From: Acinetobacter geminorum
GTDB lineage: Bacteria > Pseudomonadota > Gammaproteobacteria > Pseudomonadales > Moraxellaceae
DNA length: 64,000 bases
Assembly: GCF_013009345.1 (NCBI RefSeq)
Contig: NZ_JABELE010000015.1
Span: 1 to 64,000, forward strand
Reading direction: 5' to 3'
In this document: piece by piece, positions 35,137 through 43,828 of the stretch
Position numbering within the stretch: the first letter of the stretch is position 1
Layout of the letters: every line of letters starts with the position of its first letter
Notes under the pieces: generated by a model
What the model saw: the letters and a program-made list of their open reading frames with translations, nothing else
Told to the model about the DNA's origin: nothing
Databases searched by the model: none
Position numbers and translations under genes: made by a program

Positions 35137-36168
35137 TTATTTAACAGTTTTACCTGCTTTAAAGTCAGCCAAAACTTTTGCACGTTCAGCATCAGACATC
35201 GCGATTAAACCATCACGCTCAGCTTTAGAACCTTTACCAGTTGCTTTCTTGCTTACGAAATATTCTACAAATTGCGGTAAGCCTTTAACTGATTTTAAGT
35301 GTTCGCCTTTCACGTAGAAGTACAATGGACGCGATACAGGGTATGTACCATTCAATACTGTCTTCTCAGATGGAACAACGTTGTTTACTGTTGCTACACG
35401 TAACTTGTCACGGTTCATGTCATAGAAACTTAAACCAAACACACCTACTGCACTTGGAGAAGTTTTTAAGCGTGCTAATGTTTCTGTATAGTCACCAGCG
35501 ATTTCAATTACACGGCCATCTTTACGGAAAGTAGAACATGCTTTCTTCTGAGCATCTTTATCTAAGCTCTTGAAGTATTCATATGCTTCACAACCAGCTT
35601 CAACCATTTTCTCTTGGAAAACTTCACGAGTACCGTGGTTAGATGCAGGAATTACAAGAGTAATCGGTTCATTTGGAAGTGTTTTATCGATTTGATTCCA
35701 GTTTGTATATGGGTTTGGAACCAATTTACCTTTTGAAGGTAACTGTGCAGCTAAAGCAGCAAACACGTGGTAAGGTTTTAATTTATAAGCCGCTTTGTTT
35801 GAGTTAGACGCGAATACAATACCATCGTAACCAATTTTGATTTCTTGAATTTGTTTTACACCAGCTTTGTTACAAGCTTGAATCTCAGTACTCTTAATTT
35901 TACGAGAAGAGTTCGCAACGTCGATTGTGTTATCGCCAACACCTTGACAGAATTGTTTCAAACCAGCAGAAGAACCGCCAGAACCCACTACAGGAGTTTT
36001 AAATTGAGGGAAAGTATTACCAAACTCTTCAGCTACAACGCTGGCAAACGGTAATACAGTTGAAGAACCAGCAATTTGAATCGTATCACGAGCTGCATTT
36101 GCAGTCGTTGTTACAGCTGCCCCAGTTACTGCTAACGCAATTGCGATTTGACGTGGATTTAAGCGCAT
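35137..36168 (-). CDS. pstS: Phosphate-binding periplasmic protein PstS
   Basis: A 343-residue periplasmic binding protein with a signal peptide (cleavage after TANA). Phosphate-site motifs are IAGSSTVLPF near the N-terminus of the mature protein, VGSGGSSAGLKQFCQG, and NHGTREVF. It is the alkaline-type long PstS rather than the E. coli type. ATG 36168 follows a GAGAG sequence; an ATG 15 bases upstream lacks a Shine-Dalgarno and is rejected. First gene of pstSCAB, with a Pho box about 90 bases upstream. Confidence 0.96.
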   Translation of the reverse strand: MRLNPRQIAIALAVTGAAVTTTANAARDTIQIAGSSTVLPFASVVAEEFGNTFPQFKTPVVGSGGSSAGLKQFCQGVGDNTIDVANSSRKIKSTEIQACNKAGVKQIQEIKIGYDGIVFASNSNKAAYKLKPYHVFAALAAQLPSKGKLVPNPYTNWNQIDKTLPNEPITLVIPASNHGTREVFQEKMVEAGCEAYEYFKSLDKDAQKKACSTFRKDGRVIEIAGDYTETLARLKTSPSAVGVFGLSFYDMNRDKLRVATVNNVVPSEKTVLNGTYPVSRPLYFYVKGEHLKSVKGLPQFVEYFVSKKATGKGSKAERDGLIAMSDAERAKVLADFKAGKTVK

Positions 36169-36258
36169 TCTATTCTCTCTCATTAATGCAATAGGTTGTA
36201 CGTCACTTTTTGTTGAGTGCTTGTACGCTCTTCGATAGCTGCATTGTGAATAGAAAAT

Positions 36259-36276
36259 ATGACAATTAAGTTACAG
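36259..36276 (-). promoter_or_regulatory. pstS: Pho box upstream of pstS
   Basis: The minus strand reads CTGTAAC-TTAA-TTGTCAT, two direct 7-base repeats separated by four bases. It is close to the PhoB consensus (CTGTCAT repeats) and lies 90-108 bases upstream of the pstS start. Confidence 0.7.
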
Positions 36277-36593
36277 TATGATGACGCTTTAATGATTTCA
36301 ATATTGTTAATTGTCACATTATTATTTTTTGACTACTATCAACTATTTAATTTAATCGTAGTAGGCATTTTACCTTGCATATTAGTCTGTATTATTACAC
36401 TCATTAAAAATATAAGTTTTTTGTATTTATAAAATATAAAAAACAAAGATGTTATAAACGTATTAAAAAACGATAATTTAGTTATTTTAAGTTTGATGAT
36501 TAAAATAATTTTTGTTTATGGAAATGGTTATTAAAATATTTCTAAAAATAATAATTTCTTTGTAACATGAAAATAATATGACAAAAGATAAAG
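36277..36593. other. A+T-rich gene-free region upstream of the pst operon
   Basis: About 320 bases with many A/T homopolymers and no credible reading frame, between the Pho box and the aroP terminator. Nothing recognisable is seen apart from its base composition. Confidence 0.5.
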
Positions 36594-36619
36594 GGTTACC
36601 TGCCTTATGTCAGGTAACC
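36594..36619 (-). terminator. Terminator of aroP
   Basis: GGTTACCTG (36594-36602) pairs perfectly with CAGGTAACC (36611-36619). The minus strand continues CTTTATCTTTTG. Confidence 0.82.
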
Positions 36620-36644
36620 GCAATATGATTGTCAATTTAAGCGA

Positions 36645-38024
36645 TCAACTCGATTGTACTTCTGGCATCGCAACCATTTTTTTACGATATTTTAATAAAT
36701 ACGTAAGCGCTAAAACAGCCAGCCAAATTGGACCTAAAATCACGGCAAGTCTCATATCTGGTGTCATTGCCATAATAATAAGAATAAAACATACAAAGCT
36801 AATGGTTAAATAGTTACTCCATGGGCTAAGGATGCTTTGAAATTTGGTTTGACGCTTTTGCAATTTCATTGCTTTAGAAAATTTCAAATGAGTCACTGAA
36901 ATCATAAGCCAGTTAATAACAAGCGCAGCCACCACAAGCATCATAAAGAGCTGAAAAGCTTGACCAGGAATCAGATAGTTCACAACTACACATATTGCAG
37001 TGATAGATGCAGAAACAACTGCTGCTGGAACCGGAATACCACGACTGTTTACTTTTTTCAAAATTGCAGGAGCATTACCCTGCTCTGCCAAACCATGCAA
37101 CATACGACTATTACAATAGATACAGCTGTTATAAACTGAAATAGCAGCAATCAAGACCACAAAGTTTAAGACGTTCGCAACACCGTTACTATTGAGTGAC
37201 TGGAAAATCATAACAAATGGACTGCCGCCTTCTGCCACCATATTCCATGGATAAAGACATAAAAGAATACCGATTGCACCGATATAAAAAATCAGAATAC
37301 GGTACACAATCTGATTTACTGCTTTAGGAATAGTCGTTTCAGGTTTCTTCGTTTCAGCCGCAGCAATACCAATTAGTTCCAAGCCACCAAATGCAAACAT
37401 AATGACAGCCAAAGCCATGACAAAACCGTGAATCCCGTGCGGGAAGAAACCACCATGTTGCCATAAATTTGCAATACCTGCTTGTGGGCCTGCTGAGCCT
37501 GAAAGTAAAAGATAAGCACCGAAACCAATCATGCTTAAAATGGCAACAATTTTAATGCATGAAAATAAGAACTCGGACTCCCCAAAAAAGCGGACATTTA
37601 CCAAGTTAATGCCATTAATTAAAATAAAGAAAAATAAAGCAGTCAGCCATGTCGGAATTTCAGGCCACCAAAACTGTATAAATGTCCCAATTGCACTCAA
37701 TTCAGCCATGCTGACGAGTACGTACAATACCCAATAGTTCCAGCCAGACATAAAACCAGCCATTTTGCCCCAATACTTATTCGCAAAATAACTAAAAGAA
37801 CCACTGACCGGCTCTTCAACAACCATTTCACCTAAATGACGCATAATTAAAAAGGCAATAATTCCAGCAATTGCATATCCTAATAAAATTGAAGGACCAG
37901 CCAGTTTAATTGTTTGGGAAAGACCTAAGAATAACCCTGTACCAATCGCCCCTCCGAGTGCGATGAGTTGAATATGCCGATTGGATAAGCCTTGTTTTAA
38001 CTCGTGCTTATTGTTTGCATCCAT
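36645..38024 (-). CDS. aroP: Aromatic amino acid permease (AroP-like, APC family)
   Basis: A 459-residue, twelve-helix amino acid transporter. Long stretches match E. coli AroP: GLSNRHIQLIALGGAIGTGL, FLIMRHLGEMVVEEPVSGSF, GWNYWVLYVLVSMAEL, and VYNSCIYCNSRMLHGLAEQG. This supports import of phenylalanine, tyrosine and tryptophan with protons. It lies downstream of ipdC on the same strand across 141 bases containing two hairpins, and is part of an aromatic amino acid module. ProY- or GABA-type specificity cannot be excluded. Confidence 0.88.
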   Translation of the reverse strand: MDANNKHELKQGLSNRHIQLIALGGAIGTGLFLGLSQTIKLAGPSILLGYAIAGIIAFLIMRHLGEMVVEEPVSGSFSYFANKYWGKMAGFMSGWNYWVLYVLVSMAELSAIGTFIQFWWPEIPTWLTALFFFILINGINLVNVRFFGESEFLFSCIKIVAILSMIGFGAYLLLSGSAGPQAGIANLWQHGGFFPHGIHGFVMALAVIMFAFGGLELIGIAAAETKKPETTIPKAVNQIVYRILIFYIGAIGILLCLYPWNMVAEGGSPFVMIFQSLNSNGVANVLNFVVLIAAISVYNSCIYCNSRMLHGLAEQGNAPAILKKVNSRGIPVPAAVVSASITAICVVVNYLIPGQAFQLFMMLVVAALVINWLMISVTHLKFSKAMKLQKRQTKFQSILSPWSNYLTISFVCFILIIMAMTPDMRLAVILGPIWLAVLALTYLLKYRKKMVAMPEVQSS

Positions 38025-38079
38025 AACATTATCTCCAATGTTGGTGTCACTTCCTGTACACCTTTATTCAGCACCACAT

Positions 38080-38104
38080 CCGAAGATCAGGAACCGATCT
38101 TCGG
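38080..38104. other. Strong hairpin between ipdC and aroP
   Basis: CCGAAGATC (38080-38088) and GATCTTCGG (38096-38104) form a perfect 9-bp stem. No T run follows on the minus strand, so it is not a classical terminator. A smaller hairpin (AGAAGAC/GTCTTCT, 38143-38162) sits right after the ipdC stop. Confidence 0.55.
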
Positions 38105-38165
38105 ACATAAATTTGCTGTAATGTGAGTCCATTTAATTTTTGAGAAGACTTGTCCTGTCTTCTAT

Positions 38166-39887
38166 TTAAAAAGAGATTGCATCCTTACATTTAATCGGTT
38201 GGGAACGCTCCTTTAAAATTTCGTAACCGCGATCACCGTAGTCAAAACGAGCAATCACAGAAGCAAATTTTTTCAAACTTACCGGCGCATCCATTGCTGG
38301 TAGTTTCAATTCAATAAAGGTTAATTGATCATTTTGCTGAACATTGTCTAAAACGCTCTTCAACTGGCCAGCAGTTTCAACCACATAAGTTGTATGGCCT
38401 TTTTTACCGTTAAATACCGCTGGAATTTCAGTGTATTTCCAGTTTTGCACGTCGTTATAAGCAGCGTTTTCACCCATAATTAAACGTTCAATGGTGTAGC
38501 CGCCATTGTTCAGCAAGAAAATGATTGGTTTTAAACCGTGACGGATAATTGTAGAAAGCTCTTGTACCGTAAGCTGGAATGAACCATCACCAATAAACAG
38601 AATTTGACGACGTTCAGGAGCAGCCAACAAACTACCAAGCAAAGCCGGTAAGGTGTAACCAATAGAACCCCAAAGCGGCTGTGCAATATATTTGGCTGTG
38701 GCAGGAAGTTTGATACCTGACAATGCAGAGTTTGATGTTCCTACCTCACCAATAATCACATCATCTTCTTTTAAGAACCCTGAAATGTAATTCCAAAGCA
38801 CATCTTGACTTAGCTTTTGCTGAGCTGGAGCTTCAATTACTTTCTGTGGTTGTTTTTCAAGAAGAGGTATTGTCGATTTACGTGGCGCAACTTTTTTATT
38901 TAGCTCGACAAGTAATTGTCCTATTTCAATACCCGGAAAATCCTGACCAAAAATATTTAAGCCATAAGATTTAATTTCAATGTAGTTCTTAGTCTCAATT
39001 TGATGAGTAAATACAGCTGAGCCTACATCGGTAAAGCGTGCGCCAACACCAATTAAACAATCAGATTGTTCAATGATATTTTTTACATGCGGTTGGCTTG
39101 CCCCACCCACATAAGTTCCAATGTAACGAGGTGAGCCTTCATCCATAATATTTTTTGCAGTATTCATGCCTGCAAATGGAATTGAGCATTTTTGAGACAA
39201 ATCATTTAAAAGTGACGTTACACAAAAAACTGAAGCTTCATTATCAATAAGAAGAGCTGGGCTTTGAGCATTCTCAATAATGTCACAAAGTTTGCTCACC
39301 ACAGTTTGTAATAATTCAGGTTCAACAGCTGGGTAGCTTAAGTCAAGCGGACGCTCAGATACTTCAATCTTAACGTGAGTAATATCGCCTGATAGTTGAA
39401 TGTGCACAGGACGGCGTTCAAGGAAACACTGACGTAATACACGGTCAATTTCAGAAGCTGCATTTGCTGGAGTTAAACGTGTTTGGGCAACTGTGAACTC
39501 TTTCATACAGTTCATAATATTGTCGTAGTTACCATCGACAAGCGTGTGATGTATTAGTGTGCCCTTTTGAACCGCATGTAAAGGCGGAATACCTGAGATA
39601 TGAATAAGAGGTACATTTTCTGCATAGGCACCTGCAATACCATTAATCGCACTTAAGTCACCTACACCATAAGTGGTTGCCAAGGCAGAAAAACCGTTAA
39701 TTCGTGCATAACCGTCTGCTGCATAGGCAGCATTTAATTCATTACAATTTCCAATAAATTCGAGTTGTGGGTCTGCTTCAACTTGTTCTAGATATGAGAG
39801 GTTAAAATCACCAGGTACACCAAAAAGATGTTGGATACCCATTTGTTTTAAACGAAGATTTAAAAAGTCACCGATTTCTATGAACAT
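38166..39887 (-). CDS. ipdC: Indolepyruvate/phenylpyruvate decarboxylase
   Basis: A 573-residue thiamine-diphosphate enzyme. The N-terminal catalytic glutamate lies in GNCNELNAAYAADGYAR. The ThDP/Mg motif is GDGSFQL followed about 25 residues later by LLNNGGYTIE. Length and motifs fit the indolepyruvate/phenylpyruvate/pyruvate decarboxylase branch rather than acetolactate synthase. The neighbouring aromatic permease, aldehyde dehydrogenase and Lrp-type regulator favour aromatic 2-keto acids as substrates, giving indole-3-acetaldehyde or phenylacetaldehyde. Divergent from the lrp gene with an operator-like palindrome between them. Confidence 0.88.
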   Translation of the reverse strand: MFIEIGDFLNLRLKQMGIQHLFGVPGDFNLSYLEQVEADPQLEFIGNCNELNAAYAADGYARINGFSALATTYGVGDLSAINGIAGAYAENVPLIHISGIPPLHAVQKGTLIHHTLVDGNYDNIMNCMKEFTVAQTRLTPANAASEIDRVLRQCFLERRPVHIQLSGDITHVKIEVSERPLDLSYPAVEPELLQTVVSKLCDIIENAQSPALLIDNEASVFCVTSLLNDLSQKCSIPFAGMNTAKNIMDEGSPRYIGTYVGGASQPHVKNIIEQSDCLIGVGARFTDVGSAVFTHQIETKNYIEIKSYGLNIFGQDFPGIEIGQLLVELNKKVAPRKSTIPLLEKQPQKVIEAPAQQKLSQDVLWNYISGFLKEDDVIIGEVGTSNSALSGIKLPATAKYIAQPLWGSIGYTLPALLGSLLAAPERRQILFIGDGSFQLTVQELSTIIRHGLKPIIFLLNNGGYTIERLIMGENAAYNDVQNWKYTEIPAVFNGKKGHTTYVVETAGQLKSVLDNVQQNDQLTFIELKLPAMDAPVSLKKFASVIARFDYGDRGYEILKERSQPIKCKDAISF

Positions 39888-39985
39888 TGCTCTATATCCT
39901 TTGAGACCAATTTTTATTCCATAGAAAAATAATATTTCATCTATCTTTTAGATTTCGTGCATAATGAAAACGCATTTTAATAAAA

Positions 39986-40002
39986 ATACATGATTTGTGT
40001 AT
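39986..40002. promoter_or_regulatory. Operator-like palindrome in the ipdC/lrp divergent promoter
   Basis: ATACA-TGATTTG-TGTAT is a perfect 5-bp inverted repeat around a 7-base centre. The same centre and near-identical arms recur at 42188-42204. It ends 19 bases before the lrp ATG and lies about 100 bases upstream of ipdC. Confidence 0.65.
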
Positions 40003-40021
40003 CATAAAAGGATTTTATGCA

Positions 40022-40507
40022 ATGGATAAGTTCGACTGGCAAATCATTCAGGCACTACAAAAGAATGGACGGCTCACCAATCAGGAAATAGGCGATTTAA
40101 TTGGCTTATCTGCTTCCCAATGTTCTAGAAGAAGACAGCTACTCGAGCAAAAAGGAATAATTCTAGGCTACACGGCACGCATCCAGCAACAGGCGCTAGG
40201 ACTCGAAGTTACAGCGATGATACATATTAATCTAAGAACACACGAGGCAAAATCACAGCAGGCTTTTCAAGAGCTCATTGAAGCTGAAGACAACATTCAG
40301 GATGCATTTTCAATTAGTGGTGATGCAGATTTTATTTTAAAAGTCGTTGCTGAAAATTTAGAACAGCTTTCTCAATTTGTGACTGAAAGATTGCTTTCTT
40401 ATAATTTTATTGGCCACATAAAGTCTTACATTGTTCTTAAAAAAATTAAAGAACAGAATCATTTTTTGATCAAACCTAAAAGCATGAGCTATCATCACTC
40501 CCAATAA
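40022..40507 (+). CDS. Lrp/AsnC-family regulator, likely of the ipdC locus
   Basis: A 161-residue Lrp/AsnC-type regulator. The N-terminal helix-turn-helix is MDKFDWQIIQALQKNGRLTN then IGLSASQCSRRRQLLEQKG; the C-terminal RAM (ligand-binding) domain is intact with SGDADFILKVVA. The start is ATG 40022, preceded by AAAGGA ten bases upstream. Its product is well placed to bind the ATRCA-N7-TGYAT palindromes here and upstream of the aldehyde dehydrogenase gene, and to respond to an aromatic amino acid (inference). Confidence 0.92.
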   Translation: MDKFDWQIIQALQKNGRLTNQEIGDLIGLSASQCSRRRQLLEQKGIILGYTARIQQQALGLEVTAMIHINLRTHEAKSQQAFQELIEAEDNIQDAFSISGDADFILKVVAENLEQLSQFVTERLLSYNFIGHIKSYIVLKKIKEQNHFLIKPKSMSYHHSQ

Positions 40508-40544
40508 GTAAACTAAGCATTTCACTCTTAAAAGTGAAAATAAA

Positions 40545-40568
40545 AAGGCGGATACTAGATCCGCCTTA
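40545..40568. terminator. Terminator between lrp and the aldehyde dehydrogenase gene
   Basis: AAGGCGGAT (40545-40553) pairs perfectly with ATCCGCCTT (40559-40567), with A-rich flanks, between convergent genes. A smaller TTCACT/AGTGAA hairpin precedes it. Confidence 0.85.
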
Positions 40569-40578
40569 AAATTAATAT

Positions 40579-42009
40579 TTAGACTTTACTAATATGAACT
40601 GTTTGCCCGATCGTATTTTCAAGTAAACCTTCTAAACCAAACTCAGCACCTAAACCAGACATTTTCCAGCCGCCAAAAGGCGCATGAGGAAGAACTTCTG
40701 CATGGGTATTAATCCAAACAGTACCACATTGAAGCTGACTAGCGTAAGTTTGCGCTGCTTTAATATCTGACGACCAGATTGAACCACCCAAACCAAACTC
40801 ACTGTCATTGGCACGAGCAATAGCATCGTTGATATCAGTATATTTTAAAACAGGCAACACTGGTCCAAACTGTTCTTCTTCCACCACGCGGCAAGAGTCA
40901 GAAACTCCAGTCAAAATAGTTGGTGCAATAAAGTAGCCCTGCTCTGGTACTTTTTGCTGTCCTGAAAGTGCTTTTGCACCTTGAGAAATGGCATCGGCAA
41001 TAAGAGCTTTCACTTTGTTATATTGCATTTGGTTTTGTACTGGACCAAATGTTGTAGAAGACGCCATTCCGTCACCCACCACTTGGGCGTTGGCAATATC
41101 AGCTAACTTTTGAGATAAAGCTTCATATTGGCTTTCATGCACGTACAGACGCTTTAAAGCTGCACATGTTTGACCAGCGTTTAAGAACGCCATATTAAAA
41201 ATCTTAGCTGCAATTTCATCGATATTTGCATCTGGCAATACAATACCAGCATCATTACCGCCGAGCTCTAAAGTTAAGTGTTTTAGCTGCTGAGCTGCAC
41301 CAGCCATAATGTGCTGACCTGTTCGAGTTGATCCCGTAAACACAACTTTTTGCACATCTGGATGAGAAGATAATGCTTCACCAATCTCACCAGCACCAAC
41401 CACAATTGAAATTACGCCAGCAGGAACTTCTTGCTGAATGATTTCACATAAACGCAAAGTTGAGAGTGGCGTGTATTCAGAAGGTTTGCTAATCACAACA
41501 TTACCCGCACGCAAAGCAGGCATGATGTGCCAAACCGCAATCATAAATGGCCAGTTCCAAGGAGTAATTGAAGCCACTACACCTAATGGTTGACGATGAC
41601 GTTCAATACGCTTGGTTTCACTGTCTTCAATTACTTCTATAGGTAAATCCATAGCAGCCGCATAGCGAGTCCAGCCAATTGCACCCTGCACTTCCATTTG
41701 TGCAAGTGCGAGTGGCTTACCTTGTTCAAGCACAACCAACTCTGCAAGCATTTCAGCATGCTTTTCAATACCGTCAGCAATTTTATTTAAAATTGATTTA
41801 CGTTCATCGTGGGAGACTTGTTGCCAAGCTTTAGATACCTGTTTAGCTGCACTCACTGCTTGATTTACCTGTGCAACCGATGCTTTTGCACAAAGTGCAG
41901 CAGTTAAGCCAGTAGCAGGGTTAAGAATTTCTAGCTCACCTTGTTCACCTGAACAAAGTTGACCGCCAATAATAAGTTTAAACTCATTGAGCATATTCGC
42001 TTGTTGCAT
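40579..42009 (-). CDS. NAD(P)-dependent aldehyde dehydrogenase, probably aryl-acetaldehyde type
   Basis: A 476-residue ALDH. The catalytic cysteine lies in NAGQTCAALKR (about residue 285), the general-base glutamate in LELGGNDAG, and the cofactor fold shows TPWNWPF and FTGSTRTGQ. Family membership does not fix the substrate. The locus suggests oxidation of phenylacetaldehyde or indole-3-acetaldehyde produced by IpdC to the corresponding acid. AAGGAAG precedes ATG. Upstream (42151-42204) lie copies of the palindrome found in the ipdC promoter. Confidence 0.9.
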   Translation of the reverse strand: MQQANMLNEFKLIIGGQLCSGEQGELEILNPATGLTAALCAKASVAQVNQAVSAAKQVSKAWQQVSHDERKSILNKIADGIEKHAEMLAELVVLEQGKPLALAQMEVQGAIGWTRYAAAMDLPIEVIEDSETKRIERHRQPLGVVASITPWNWPFMIAVWHIMPALRAGNVVISKPSEYTPLSTLRLCEIIQQEVPAGVISIVVGAGEIGEALSSHPDVQKVVFTGSTRTGQHIMAGAAQQLKHLTLELGGNDAGIVLPDANIDEIAAKIFNMAFLNAGQTCAALKRLYVHESQYEALSQKLADIANAQVVGDGMASSTTFGPVQNQMQYNKVKALIADAISQGAKALSGQQKVPEQGYFIAPTILTGVSDSCRVVEEEQFGPVLPVLKYTDINDAIARANDSEFGLGGSIWSSDIKAAQTYASQLQCGTVWINTHAEVLPHAPFGGWKMSGLGAEFGLEGLLENTIGQTVHISKV

Positions 42010-42150
42010 TTCTTCTTCCTTGTCTTAATTGTAATTACAGCCACTTACTTTTTTCAGTTAACGCGGGATTATTTAAAGTAAGTACGATATTGATATAACA
42101 ATGTGACCAAAATATTGGGGACATACCAATACAATAAGAAATTTGCTTCC

Positions 42151-42164
42151 CATAAATCATGCAT
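42151..42164 (-). promoter_or_regulatory. Partial copy of the Lrp-type operator
   Basis: The minus strand reads ATGCATGATTTATG, matching the first 11 bases of the full site at 42188-42204 in inverted orientation, 24 bases away from it. Confidence 0.5.
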
Positions 42165-42187
42165 AATTATTTTTGTTTTTTGAAAAT

Positions 42188-42204
42188 ATGCATGATTTGT
42201 GCAT
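42188..42204. promoter_or_regulatory. Operator-like palindrome upstream of the aldehyde dehydrogenase gene
   Basis: ATGCA-TGATTTG-TGCAT has the same 7-base centre and near-identical arms as the site at 39986-40002. It lies about 180 bases upstream of the dehydrogenase start. Confidence 0.65.
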
Positions 42205-42246
42205 GTATTCTTGTCTTCATACACAATCCAAATAAAAACAATCTGC

Positions 42247-42281
42247 AATAAAAAAGCCCGGCAATAAACCGAGCTTTTTTG
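42247..42281 (-). terminator. Terminator of ddc
   Basis: AAAAAGC-C-CGG pairs with CCG-A-GCTTTTTT around one mismatch. A T run is present on both strands, 13 bases past the ddc stop. Confidence 0.8.
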
Positions 42282-42293
42282 TTATCAACTCAA

Positions 42294-43826
42294 TTAGTCG
42301 ATTGGTGGTACATAGTTACCAGAAGCAATTGCATCTTTAATGCGGTCAGCTTCCGCCAATACTTGACCTAAAAGGTTTTTAACATTTTCAAATGTCACAA
42401 CAGGGCTTAATGTTGTCATTTTCAATGACTGTACATTACCAACTTTTGTTACACCGATATTTGCTTCACCACGTGCAAACAATTCGTCCGCTACATTTTG
42501 GTTTAAGCTATCGATAAACTCAGCTGGGTAGCCTTGTGGAACAACGCGGAACAATACCGAAGCAAACTGTGGTTCAACTAAAAGTTGTAAACCATCAGTT
42601 GCCTTGATGTAATCTGCAACTTCACGAGTAAGTTTTACACCATGGTCAATCATTGAACCATAAAGGTCTTCACCTAGTGATTCAATTGTCATCCACAATT
42701 TCAATGCATCAAAACGACGAGTCGTTTGTAATGACTTAGACACAAGGTTTGGTACACCGTGCTCTTCGTCATAAGCAGAGTTCAAGTATTCAGCTTCGTA
42801 GTGCATGAAACGATAGTTCGCTTCATCTTTCAACAAGAACGCACCACAGCTAATGCTTTGGAAATAATGCTTATGGAAGTCGAGGGTAATCGAGTCAGAC
42901 AACTCAATACCATCAAGCATTGCACGATAGTCATTTGACAGAATTAATGCACCGCCCCATGCCGCATCGATATGCATCCATGAACCATATTTATTGGTAA
43001 TTTCACGGATTTTCTTCAATGGGTCAATTGCACCAGCATCGGTTGTACCTGCTGTCGCAACGACACAAGCAACAACTTTACCTTCAGACTGAAGATGCGC
43101 CATCGTTTTTTCGAGAGCATCTACATCCATCTGTGCATTTTCATTCACAGGAACAGTTACAACTGACTGGAAGCCCATACCCATCATTGCCATGTTCTTT
43201 TGCACAGAGAAATGTGCATTTTCAGAACAAATGACTTTGACGTTTTTCATTGCATCGGCAGGAATACCATCACGCTGTACAGACCATGGATTACCATTTT
43301 CGTCCTTCCAGTTTTTCGAGATACACCAGTCACGAGCAAGTAACACACCCATCAAGTTAGATTGAGTACCGCCAGAAGTGAAAACACCAGCCTGACCAGA
43401 ACCATAACCTACTTTTTGACGCAACCAATCAATGAGCTGGACTTCCATTAATGAACCTGCAGGGCTTTGATCCCATGAGTCCATAGATTGGTTAGTTGCA
43501 TTGATTAACACTTCCGCAATCTGGCTCATCACCATGGTTGGACAGTGTAAGTGTGCTAATGAGTGTGGATGGTGTACTTTCAAGCTTTTATTCAAGAAAA
43601 GCTCAATCATACGTTGAAGAGATTCTTGTACACCCATACCCTCTTTTGAAGGTTGGAAAGAAATTGCTGAACGCAATTCTTTAATGCTACCACCTGTGTA
43701 CATCTTTTCATCTTGCAACCATGCTGAAACGGCTTTGACCGCTTCGCCCATTGCTGACTCATAGTCAGCAATGGATTGTGCATCATTGCAGAGTAACGCT
43801 TTACGATGTTCTGCAAAATCCACCAT
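42294..43826 (-). CDS. ddc: L-2,4-diaminobutyrate decarboxylase
   Basis: A 510-residue PLP group II decarboxylase that forms 1,3-diaminopropane from L-2,4-diaminobutyrate. Motifs: VFTSGGTQSNLMG, HIDAAWGGALIL with the PLP-contacting aspartate, and the PLP lysine in LDFHKHYFQS (H-K). It follows dat with a 2-base gap, and the pair is the pathway characterised biochemically in A. baumannii. The product is the major polyamine of Acinetobacter. Confidence 0.95.
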   Translation of the reverse strand: MVDFAEHRKALLCNDAQSIADYESAMGEAVKAVSAWLQDEKMYTGGSIKELRSAISFQPSKEGMGVQESLQRMIELFLNKSLKVHHPHSLAHLHCPTMVMSQIAEVLINATNQSMDSWDQSPAGSLMEVQLIDWLRQKVGYGSGQAGVFTSGGTQSNLMGVLLARDWCISKNWKDENGNPWSVQRDGIPADAMKNVKVICSENAHFSVQKNMAMMGMGFQSVVTVPVNENAQMDVDALEKTMAHLQSEGKVVACVVATAGTTDAGAIDPLKKIREITNKYGSWMHIDAAWGGALILSNDYRAMLDGIELSDSITLDFHKHYFQSISCGAFLLKDEANYRFMHYEAEYLNSAYDEEHGVPNLVSKSLQTTRRFDALKLWMTIESLGEDLYGSMIDHGVKLTREVADYIKATDGLQLLVEPQFASVLFRVVPQGYPAEFIDSLNQNVADELFARGEANIGVTKVGNVQSLKMTTLSPVVTFENVKNLLGQVLAEADRIKDAIASGNYVPPID

Positions 43827-43828
43827 AC

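Noticed and set aside
42151..42204. Possible CRISPR-like repeat array from repeated TGATTTG palindromes
   Set aside because: Only two full copies 2.2 kb apart plus a partial one; no spacers and no cas genes. Better explained as regulator sites.
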